A stretch of DNA of 12,002 nt from Bacillota bacterium (lineage in GTDB: Bacteria > Bacillota > UBA4882 > UBA10575): positions 1 to 12,002 of the forward strand of contig JAAYMP010000183.1 of the NCBI GenBank assembly GCA_012521315.1, in the 5' to 3' direction. The position numbers were made by a program, and so were the translations under genes. The notes beneath the pieces were generated by a model. That model saw nothing but the letters and a program-made list of their open reading frames with translations. It was not told the origin of the DNA and searched no databases. Positions 1-5,381 of the stretch are shown here, one piece after another. Within the stretch, counting starts at the first letter, position 1; each line of letters opens with the position of its first letter.

Positions 1-2
1 TC

Positions 3-128
3 TATCAAGTACTCAGGAGCTGCCCTCATTGCAACAAAATTTTAAAAAAAATCGGCAACGAAAGAGGAATTCAGGAACCAAACAATAATACTATACTTAT
101 TCCATTACCAGAAAGGATGGGAATATAA
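3..128 (+). CDS. possible 3' end of an upstream gene (partial, AT-rich, CxxC-containing)
   Basis: Frame 3 is open from the window edge for 41 codons and stops with a TAA whose last base is the A of the rubredoxin ATG (TAATG), the arrangement expected for translational coupling. The peptide contains a CPHC motif near the window edge, which could be one half of a zinc or iron-sulfur knuckle, and ends in LPERMGI. I do not recognise the family. Codons are clearly more AT-rich than those of rubredoxin. An open stretch of this length in AT-rich DNA could arise by chance, and the same stretch could instead hold the rubredoxin promoter (TATACT at 92-97, without a good -35). The call rests mainly on the stop/start overlap. 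Confidence 0.35.
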   Translation, partial: YQVLRSCPHCNKILKKIGNERGIQEPNNNTILIPLPERMGI

Positions 129-289
129 TGGCCAAATATAACTGTTTGTTCTGTGATTTTGTCTATGATGAAGAGGCCGGTTATCCCGACGACGGGATCG
201 CGCCGGGGACCAAGTGGGAGGATGTGCCCGAAGATTGGACCTGCCCCGTATGCGGCGCCGGTAAAGAAGAGTTTGAGCTTGCTGAATAA
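128..289 (+). CDS. rubredoxin (53 aa)
   Basis: This is a small cytoplasmic one-electron carrier with a single Fe(SCys)4 centre. In anaerobes it typically passes electrons to oxygen- or superoxide-detoxifying enzymes. The two cysteine pairs are visible as C6-LF-C9 and C39-PV-C42, with the usual DGIAPGT turn, the aromatic core (Y13, W30, W37) and the CPVCGAGK ending. The length of 53 residues is normal for the family. The Gly that usually follows the second Cys is Asp here (C9-D10-F11), a departure from the common CxxCGY. The start is the only ATG in frame and has an AAAGGA Shine-Dalgarno at 112-117, 10 bases upstream. Its ATG overlaps the stop of a possible upstream frame. A terminator lies about 150 bp downstream. 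The 290-442 stretch between them shows no convincing gene. Confidence 0.95.
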   Translation: MAKYNCLFCDFVYDEEAGYPDDGIAPGTKWEDVPEDWTCPVCGAGKEEFELAE

Positions 290-442
290 TCCAGCGGCCG
301 GCTCGAGGCGGTTGTTGGCCCGGGCAAGCCGGGGGGCGTGAAAAGACGAAAAGCGGATCTGCTTTACTTGCCAAGGCAGACCACCCGCGGCGCGATGGGA
401 ACGAATAACGAGAAGTTGACGCTTGGGCGTAATAGGCATGGA

Positions 443-480
443 AGAGGGGGTTAACCTTTTGCGGTAACCCCCTTTGTTTT
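443..480 (+). terminator. intrinsic terminator between rubredoxin and aroF
   Basis: The arms GGGGGTTA (446-453) and TAACCCCC (465-472) form an 8-bp stem, extended by weaker A-U/G-U pairs outside and possible CC/GG pairs inside. The stem is followed by TTTGTTTTT. The T-tract is on the + side, so it ends rightward transcription from rubredoxin. It sits just before the aroF stop codon and also separates the convergent units. Confidence 0.8.
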
Positions 481-485
481 TGGGT

Positions 486-1499
486 TCAAATGCTCCGGTG
501 GATGGCGGCGGCCACCGCTTTTAACTCTTCGACCAGGAGAGCAAATTTGTCCGGGCGGAGGGACTGGGGGCCATCACACAAGGCCCGGGCCGGGTCATCG
601 TGGACTTCAATGAGCAGCCCATCCGCACCCGCCGCCACGGCCGCTTTCGAGAGCGCGTCGACATATTTCCATGTTCCCGTGGCATGGCTGGGGTCTACGA
701 TAATGGGAAGGTGGGAGAGTTCTTGGACGACCGGAATGGCACTTATATCAATCGTATTTCTGGTGGCCGTTTCAAAGGTGCGGATCCCTCTTTCACAGAG
801 AATTATATGGGGATTGCCGGAAGACATGATGTACTCGGCCGCCATCAACCACTCTTCAATGGTGGCCGCCAGCCCCCTTTTCAATAAAACCGGTTTGCCG
901 CTGGCCCCGGCTTCTTTGAGCAGGCGGAAATGCTGCATATTTCTGGCCCCGATTTGCAGGATATCAGCGTACTCGGCGACGATTTCCACATCACGGGTAT
1001 CTACCACTTCCGTGACGATCTTTAGTCCTGTCTCCCGGCGGGCGAGCGCCAACATTTTAAGGCCCTCTTTTTCAAGCCCTTGGAAGGAATAGGGGGAAGT
1101 GCGGGGCTTGTAGGCACCGCCCCGGAGGATTTTGGCGCCGGCGGCTTTAACTTTCCGGGCGGTTTCGTAAAAGACCTCTTCATTTTCGACGGCGCAAGGC
1201 CCGGCCATGATAATGATTTCCCGGCCGCCGATCGTCAGGTCGTCGATTTGGATGGTGGTTTTGGCTTGTTTCAGTTCTTTGCCGGCCAGTTTGTAGGGCT
1301 TCATGATCGGGACGATTCCTTCCACCCCGGGCAAGTTGGCGATTAATTGCGGGTTGAGCAGTCTTTTGTCGCCAATCGCGCCAATGACGGTTTTTACTTC
1401 GCCATAAATGGGGTGGGTTTTAAAGCCCAGTTGAGTAAGGACCGCTTCGACCTGTTGGATTTGCTCCTCGGTCGCCCCGGTTTGCATGACAATGATCAT
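486..1499 (-). CDS. aroF: 3-deoxy-7-phosphoheptulonate (DAHP) synthase, type I-beta with N-terminal ferredoxin-like domain
   Basis: It condenses phosphoenolpyruvate with erythrose 4-phosphate to DAHP, the first step of the shikimate pathway to Phe, Tyr, Trp and chorismate products. Length is 337 aa, close to the Thermotoga maritima enzyme (338 aa). Residues 1-70 form the ferredoxin-like domain that gives Tyr/Phe feedback inhibition in that family. Residues 80-337 are the TIM barrel with KPRTSPYSFQG (131-141), GARN (184-187), KRG (207-209) and DPSHATG (269-275). The metal ligands Cys102, His272, Glu298 and Asp309 fall at the same numbers as in the T. maritima protein. The ATG at 1499 has an AAGGAGG ribosome binding site at 1508-1514 (- strand). 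It is a monocistronic-looking unit with its own promoter (1620-1648) and a terminator-like hairpin in its leader (1540-1571). Confidence 0.96.
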   Translation of the reverse strand: MIIVMQTGATEEQIQQVEAVLTQLGFKTHPIYGEVKTVIGAIGDKRLLNPQLIANLPGVEGIVPIMKPYKLAGKELKQAKTTIQIDDLTIGGREIIIMAGPCAVENEEVFYETARKVKAAGAKILRGGAYKPRTSPYSFQGLEKEGLKMLALARRETGLKIVTEVVDTRDVEIVAEYADILQIGARNMQHFRLLKEAGASGKPVLLKRGLAATIEEWLMAAEYIMSSGNPHIILCERGIRTFETATRNTIDISAIPVVQELSHLPIIVDPSHATGTWKYVDALSKAAVAAGADGLLIEVHDDPARALCDGPQSLRPDKFALLVEELKAVAAAIHRSI

Positions 1500-1539
1500 T
1501 TTTGGCCCCTCCTTTGGTATCCCGTTTGCGCTCTCTAAT

Positions 1540-1571
1540 AAAAAACTCCCTATCCGTACTGGGACGAGGAG
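1540..1571 (-). terminator. terminator-like hairpin in the aroF 5' leader (candidate attenuator)
   Basis: Read on the - strand, CTCCTCGTCC (1571-1562) pairs with GGATAGGGAG (1555-1546) around the loop CAGTAC: nine of ten positions pair, counting G-U pairs, with one C-A mismatch. Six T follow (1545-1540). It lies inside the predicted aroF transcript, about 40 nt after the expected transcription start and about 40 nt before the ATG, so it cannot terminate an upstream gene. This placement suggests conditional termination. I see no T-box motif, no start codon for a leader peptide and no convincing TRAP-type (G/U)AG array in the short upstream part. The signal is therefore unknown. Confidence 0.55.
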
Positions 1572-1619
1572 ATTAGTTGTCTTTGCTTGTCTTGCTTATG
1601 GAGCAGAGTATTATCCAAA

Positions 1620-1648
1620 ATGATAATGGAACCGGGTTCGATTGTCAA
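1620..1648 (-). promoter_or_regulatory. aroF promoter, sigma-A type
   Basis: On the - strand the sequence reads TTGACA (1648-1643), a 17-bp spacer, then TATCAT (1625-1620). That is a perfect -35 and a 5/6 -10 at optimal spacing. Transcription would start near 1613, giving a leader of about 115 nt that contains the terminator-like hairpin. Confidence 0.7.
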
Positions 1649-1751
1649 TTGGCAAATTGCCCGGTCGCATCGTTTTGTGCGTAAGTCATAGGGTGATTCT
1701 GCCTGAAAAGATTGGGGATGAAATTACGTGCGGCCGGTCAAAGGTCAGTAC

Positions 1752-1780
1752 TTGACAACCGGTTGGTTATCTGGTAATCT
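1752..1780 (+). promoter_or_regulatory. promoter of the T-box leader / fusion gene
   Basis: TTGACA (1752-1757), a 17-bp spacer and TAATCT (1775-1780) lie just before the first T-box helix. The -10 is weak (3/6) but position and spacing fit. The -35 sits inside a small inverted repeat (GTCAA ... TTGAC, 1738-1756) that could be an operator. The promoter is divergent from the aroF promoter about 100 bp to the left. Confidence 0.5.
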
Positions 1781-1810
1781 GGATGCGATTTTATAACAAA
1801 ATAACAAAAA

Positions 1811-2121
1811 ATGCGGGGAACGGGACAACATACAGCCGGCCGGTGACGACAGAGAGCTGTTGGTTGCTGCGAAACAGTGCGCCGCGGCGAGGTGGACTCC
1901 CCCGGGAGCAGTCATCCGAAAGCCCGGTTGCCTTGACAAAACCGGGCAAGTAGGCATGAACGGGTTTCTCACCGTTACCAGGAGAGCGCATTCATCTTTA
2001 AAGTCTGTTTTTTCACTTTAAAGATCGATGTGATGAGGTGGGTATTCTTATACCAAGAAGAGTGGTACCGCGGAAGGACAACTTTCGTCTCTTGCAGTGA
2101 TGCAAAGGCGGAAGTTTTTTT
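1811..2121 (+). promoter_or_regulatory. T-box riboswitch (tRNA-sensing leader)
   Basis: The invariant T-box AGAGTGGTACCGCG is at 2059-2072. It forms an antiterminator: AAGAG (2058-2062) pairs with CTCTT (2089-2093), leaving the UGGUACC bulge, and GCGGAAG pairs with CTTTCGT. The competing terminator is at 2080-2121. Stem I distal motifs are at 1851-1877 (AGAGAGC, then GGTTGCTGCGAA), with proximal helices GCCG/CGGC (1835-1838/1885-1888) and CGGG/CCCG (1821-1824/1901-1904) and a GA-rich kink-turn-like base. Other hairpins are at 1922-1947 (8 bp), 1994-2025 (11 bp, perfect) and 2041-2054 (Stem III position). The specifier region GAGGTGGACTCC (1889-1900) allows GTG (Val), TGG (Trp) or CTC (Leu). 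The variable T-box base U calls for a tRNA with discriminator A73, which fits Val and Leu better than bacterial tRNA-Trp (G73). Uncharged tRNA should stabilise the antiterminator and allow transcription of the downstream gene. Confidence 0.93.
2080..2121 (+). terminator. T-box expression-platform terminator
   Basis: The left arm 2080-2095 and right arm 2102-2116 form a 15-bp stem with one bulged base and loop AGTGAT, followed by a run of seven T (2115-2121). The left arm overlaps the 3' strand of the antiterminator, so the two structures exclude each other, as in known T-box leaders. It lies 22 bases before the start codon of the fusion gene. Confidence 0.9.
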
Positions 2122-2143
2122 ATGTTTGGGGAGGAGAGACGGA

Positions 2144-4660
2144 ATGAAGATTGCCTTTTCTACTTTGGGCTGCCCCGATTTTGGGTGGACCGATATTTAT
2201 TCCATGGCGAAGGATTTCGGTTTTGACGGGATTGAGATCCGGGGTTTGGGAAAGGAGATCTTTGCCGTAAAGGCGCCGCCTTTTACCGAAAGCCAGCTTC
2301 CGGCGACGGTTGAGCAACTGGCCCGGCTGGACCTGGAGATTCCCTGCCTCTCTTCGGGCTGTTGTTTGAAGTTTCCGGAGCGGGCGGAGGCCAATTTCCA
2401 GGAGATTGTGGAGTATATCACGCTCGCCGGCAAACTGGGCACGCCTTATGTCCGGCTCCTGGCGGACCAGGACCCCTGCCCGGGGGATGAGGTGGACGAT
2501 GCCGTCGTCCTCGCAGCCCTCCGCCGTCTTGCTCCCGTGGCCGCGGCCAAGGGGGTAACCCTTTTAGTCGAAACGAACGGGGTTTATGCGGATACCCGCC
2601 GGTTATGTAATCTTCTGAATCAGGTCGGGAGTGATGCGGTGGCCGCCCTGTGGGATCTGCACCATCCATACCGCTTTGCCGGGGAAACACCGGAGACCAC
2701 CGTCCAAAACCTGGGCGCCTATATCAAATACGTGCATATTAAGGACTCCGTGGTCGAAGACGGGGTGGTCAAGTATAAAATGATGGGCGAGGGCGACCTG
2801 CCCATTGACCGGATGATGCAGGCTTTACGCTCGGTCAACTATGAAGGATACATCACCCTGGAATGGGTGAAACGCTGGGCGCCGGAGCTTAACGATGCCG
2901 GGGTGGTCTTCCCCCATTACGCCAACTTCATGCAACGCTACCTGAAGAGGCAGGCGGTCCGCGGGCGGCTCTTTGACAACAAGACGAAGACCGGGAAGTA
3001 CGTTTGGGAGAAGGACACGCTCATTGATCTGACCTTCCCCCAGGTTTTGGACCGGATGGTGGAGGAGTTTCCGCACCAGTACGCTTTCCGTTACACGACC
3101 ATGGATTACACCCGGACCTACGCGGAGTTCCGGGAGGATGTGGACACTTTTGCCCGCGCCCTGATCGCTTTGGGGGTGAAGCCCGGCGACCATGTGGCGA
3201 TCTGGGCGACCAATGTTCCCCAGTGGTTTATTACTTTTTGGGCTACCACTAAGATCGGCGCGGTTTTGGTGACGGTCAACACCGCCTATAAAATCCATGA
3301 GACGGAGTACCTGCTCCGCCAGTCGGATACCCACACGTTGGTCATGACCGATGGGTATAAGGACTCGGACTATGTGGCGATTATGAAAGAACTCTGTCCG
3401 GAACTGGAGACCACCGAGCCCGGGCAGCCGCTTTTCGCCAAACGGTTACCCTTTTTGCGACATATCATTACTATTGACTCCAAACAGCCGGGTTGTCTGA
3501 CTTGGGAGGAAGCTTTGGCGCTGGCGGAAAGGGTGCCCCGCATGGAGGTTGAACGGCGGGCGCTGGCGATTAGCCGGCATGATGTCTGCAACATCCAGTA
3601 CACCTCGGGGACGACCGGTTTTCCCAAAGGGGTAATGCTGACCTACTACAATGTGGTGAATAACGGGAAATGCATCGGTGATTGCATGGATCTGTCCACC
3701 GCCGACCGGCTGTTGTTACACGTTCCGATGTTTCACTGCTTTGGGATGGTGCTGGCGATGACGGCGGCGATGACCCACGGCGCCACTTTGGTGCCTTTGC
3801 CCTATTTTTCGCCCAAGCAGTCCTTGGCGGCGATCACCCAGGAGAAAGTTACCTGTTGCCACGGGGTGCCGACCATGTTCATCGCCATGCTTGGGCACGA
3901 GGATTTTGCCAAGACTGACTTCTCCCACATGCGCACCGGGATCATGGCGGGTAGCCCGTGCCCGGTCAAGGTGATGCAGGACGTGGTGGAGAAGATGAAT
4001 ATGCGGGAGATCACCATTGTGTATGGGCAGACCGAGGCCTCGCCCGGTTGTACGCAGAGCCGGGTTGATGACCCGCTTGAACTGCGGGTTAAAACGGTCG
4101 GCCGTCCCCTCCCCGGGGTGGAGTGCAAGATTGTTGACCCGCAGACCGGGGCCGACCTGCCCGACGGGGTGGAAGGGGAGTTTGTCGTCCGTGGTTATAA
4201 CGTGATGAAAGGTTACTACAAGATGCCGGAGGCGACTGCCGCGGTGATTGACGAAAACGGCTGGTTGCATACGGGAGATCTGGCCTGCCGGGACGCCAAC
4301 GGGTATTTCCGGATTACCGGCCGGATCAAGGACATGATCATCCGCGGCGGGGAGAACATCTATCCCAAGGAGATCGAAGACTTTATTTATACCCACCCGA
4401 AAGTCAAGGATGTGCAGGTGGTTGGTGTGCCCGACAAGGACTACGGGGAGGAGATTATGGCCTACGTGATCCTGAAGGACGGGGCGGAGATGACCGCCGA
4501 CGAACTTAAAGACTATGTCCGGTCTCACCTGGCGAAGCATAAAACCCCGCGGTACGTCGAGTTTGTCACCGAGTTTCCGATGAACGCCGCCGGCAAGATT
4601 CTCAAGTATAAATTGCGGGAGCAAGCCGCCGAACGTTTGGGCCTGAGGAACCGGGATTAA
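2144..4660 (+). CDS. fusion: xylose-isomerase-like TIM barrel + AMP-forming acyl-CoA ligase (838 aa)
   Basis: Residues 1 to about 265 are an AP-endonuclease-2/sugar-phosphate-isomerase-like TIM barrel beginning MKIAFSTLGCP. E143, D171, H198 and E240 match the metal-ligand pattern of this superfamily (as in tagatose 3-epimerase types). Residues from about 290 to 838 are an ANL-family acyl-CoA synthetase with the P-loop YTSGTTGFPKG (from 486), YGQTE (627), GWLHTGD (706-712), the hinge GRIKDMIIRGGENIYPKE, and the C-terminal catalytic lysine in AAGKILK (K818). It should activate a carboxylic acid to acyl-AMP and then acyl-CoA. The ligase half is FadD/YngI-like by motif and the substrate cannot be read from sequence. 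The open frame extends upstream to 2030, but that part is T-box RNA. The ATG at 2144 follows the terminator and has a GGGGAGGAGAG ribosome binding site. The gene stands alone between its leader and a terminator. What the barrel does for the ligase is unknown. Confidence 0.9.
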   Translation: MKIAFSTLGCPDFGWTDIYSMAKDFGFDGIEIRGLGKEIFAVKAPPFTESQLPATVEQLARLDLEIPCLSSGCCLKFPERAEANFQEIVEYITLAGKLGTPYVRLLADQDPCPGDEVDDAVVLAALRRLAPVAAAKGVTLLVETNGVYADTRRLCNLLNQVGSDAVAALWDLHHPYRFAGETPETTVQNLGAYIKYVHIKDSVVEDGVVKYKMMGEGDLPIDRMMQALRSVNYEGYITLEWVKRWAPELNDAGVVFPHYANFMQRYLKRQAVRGRLFDNKTKTGKYVWEKDTLIDLTFPQVLDRMVEEFPHQYAFRYTTMDYTRTYAEFREDVDTFARALIALGVKPGDHVAIWATNVPQWFITFWATTKIGAVLVTVNTAYKIHETEYLLRQSDTHTLVMTDGYKDSDYVAIMKELCPELETTEPGQPLFAKRLPFLRHIITIDSKQPGCLTWEEALALAERVPRMEVERRALAISRHDVCNIQYTSGTTGFPKGVMLTYYNVVNNGKCIGDCMDLSTADRLLLHVPMFHCFGMVLAMTAAMTHGATLVPLPYFSPKQSLAAITQEKVTCCHGVPTMFIAMLGHEDFAKTDFSHMRTGIMAGSPCPVKVMQDVVEKMNMREITIVYGQTEASPGCTQSRVDDPLELRVKTVGRPLPGVECKIVDPQTGADLPDGVEGEFVVRGYNVMKGYYKMPEATAAVIDENGWLHTGDLACRDANGYFRITGRIKDMIIRGGENIYPKEIEDFIYTHPKVKDVQVVGVPDKDYGEEIMAYVILKDGAEMTADELKDYVRSHLAKHKTPRYVEFVTEFPMNAAGKILKYKLREQAAERLGLRNRD

Positions 4661-4751
4661 ATGGGATCTTTCCAAACCGGCCAATACCCCGCAAGGAATT
4701 GGCGGGTTTGGACGGCGACGGACGGCCGCTTTACAACATGGGAAAGCTTCG

Positions 4752-4796
4752 CGGGTAAACGGGTAAAGCGGGTAGAACGGGTAAAGGCGTGTAAAA
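4752..4796. repeat. degenerate tandem 8-10 bp repeat (CGGGTAAA units)
   Basis: Five adjacent units vary around CGGGTAAA(G/C), followed by diverged copies near 4815-4830. They lie between the fusion gene stop and its terminator. A related GCGTTTAAA tandem sits after the umuC terminator (6736-6762). The unit length does not keep a reading frame. The rest of 4661-4830 shows no believable gene: the small frame 4661-4894 runs through this repeat, the terminator and the umuDC promoter. Confidence 0.5.
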
Positions 4797-4828
4797 CCGG
4801 TATTGATGATAACACGGATAAATCGGGT

Positions 4829-4858
4829 AAAAAAGGAGGGGGGAAATCCCTCTTTTTT
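4829..4858 (+). terminator. intrinsic terminator after the fusion gene
   Basis: The A-rich left arm ending in GGAGGG (4829-4840) pairs with CCCTCTTTTTT (4848-4858), with one bulged G. More T-rich sequence follows. It isolates the fusion gene from the umuDC promoter 25 bp further on. Confidence 0.8.
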
Positions 4859-4883
4859 CTTTGTTTTAAGAAAGGGCGGTGTC

Positions 4884-4911
4884 TTGACATTTGACGGGCA
4901 GGGCTTATAAT
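4884..4911 (+). promoter_or_regulatory. umuDC promoter, consensus sigma-A
   Basis: TTGACA (4884-4889), a 16-bp spacer and TATAAT (4906-4911) make both hexamers perfect. Transcription should start near 4918, immediately before the LexA box. Such a strong promoter fits a gene that is held off by a repressor. Confidence 0.85.
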
Positions 4912-4924
4912 ATAACTAGATAGT

Positions 4925-4938
4925 CGAACATATGTTCG
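4925..4938. promoter_or_regulatory. LexA-binding SOS box
   Basis: CGAACATATGTTCG is a perfect 14-bp palindrome that matches the Gram-positive (Bacillus type) SOS consensus GAAC-N4-GTTC. It lies just downstream of the predicted start point of the umuDC promoter, where bound LexA would block transcription. DNA damage, RecA activation and LexA cleavage would release it. Confidence 0.93.
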
Positions 4939-4958
4939 TAAAGGAAGGGCAAGACACC

Positions 4959-5381
4959 ATGGGCATTAAGCTGTTTTATCCCGACCAAAGTTCGGAGCGG
5001 GCTTTACCGGTTGCGCACCACATCCCAGCCGGTTTTCCGTCTCCGGCGGCCGATTATTTGGAGGCGGTCCTCGATCTCAACGAAGTTTTGATTAAAAACC
5101 CCAGTGCCACTTTTTACGGGACCGTCAAAGGGAATTCCATGACGGACGCGGGGGTGGAGGACGGGGATCTGTTGGTGATCGACAAAGCCGTGCCCTACCG
5201 CCCGAATGCCCTGGCCGTCTGTTATCTGGACGGGGAGTTTACCTTAAAACGCCTGCAGCGGAAAGGCGAGCAGTTATACCTGATGCCGGCCAACCCCAGT
5301 TACCAACCGATCCTGGTCCGCGAAGGGAGCGATTTTGCCGTGTGGGGGATCGTCACCTATGTTATCAAGAAGGTCTACTGA
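4959..5381 (+). CDS. umuD: UmuD, RecA-assisted self-cleaving subunit of DNA polymerase V (140 aa)
   Basis: UmuD is the S24-family partner of UmuC. After damage it cleaves itself on RecA filaments, and UmuD' with UmuC forms the mutagenic translesion polymerase. The cleavage site is A24-G25 (AGFPSPAADYLE), with nucleophile S60 in KGNSM and general base K97 in FTLKR. These positions equal C24-G25, S60 and K97 of E. coli UmuD, which strongly supports the start at 4959. That ATG has AAAGGAAGGG upstream. The ATG at 4932 in the same frame lies inside the SOS box and has no ribosome binding site. The Ala-Gly cleavage site is LexA-like, unlike the Cys-Gly of E. coli. The stop overlaps the umuC start (TGATG). 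Confidence 0.95.
   Translation: MGIKLFYPDQSSERALPVAHHIPAGFPSPAADYLEAVLDLNEVLIKNPSATFYGTVKGNSMTDAGVEDGDLLVIDKAVPYRPNALAVCYLDGEFTLKRLQRKGEQLYLMPANPSYQPILVREGSDFAVWGIVTYVIKKVY

Noticed and set aside
71..439. 122-codon - strand frame opposite rubredoxin
   Set aside because: It covers a clear rubredoxin and the terminator region on the other strand, and its translation has no recognisable domain.
1500..1613. T-box or TRAP site in the aroF leader
   Set aside because: No T-box sequence is present, the leader is too short for Stem I, and only a few (G/U)AG triplets occur without regular spacing.
1745..1991. Two small - strand frames in the aroF-fusion intergenic region
   Set aside because: They run opposite the T-box Stem I and the leader promoter, lack ribosome binding sites and show no family signal.
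3716..4684. 322-codon open frame on the - strand across the ligase half of the fusion gene
   Set aside because: It lies wholly opposite a strongly conserved coding region, shows no recognisable motif, and is explained by the GC-rich codon use of the real gene.
4661..4894. 77-codon + strand frame beginning directly after the fusion gene stop
   Set aside because: It reads through the tandem repeat, the intrinsic terminator and the -35 of umuDC, and has no ribosome binding site.
4932..4958. ATG at 4932 as the umuD start
   Set aside because: It lies inside the LexA box without a Shine-Dalgarno. Starting at 4959 gives exact E. coli numbering for the cleavage site and catalytic residues.
5342..5380. 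ATG at 5342 as the umuC start
   Set aside because: It is inside conserved umuD sequence. The start at 5381 overlaps the umuD stop and gives D6, D101 and E102 as in E. coli UmuC.
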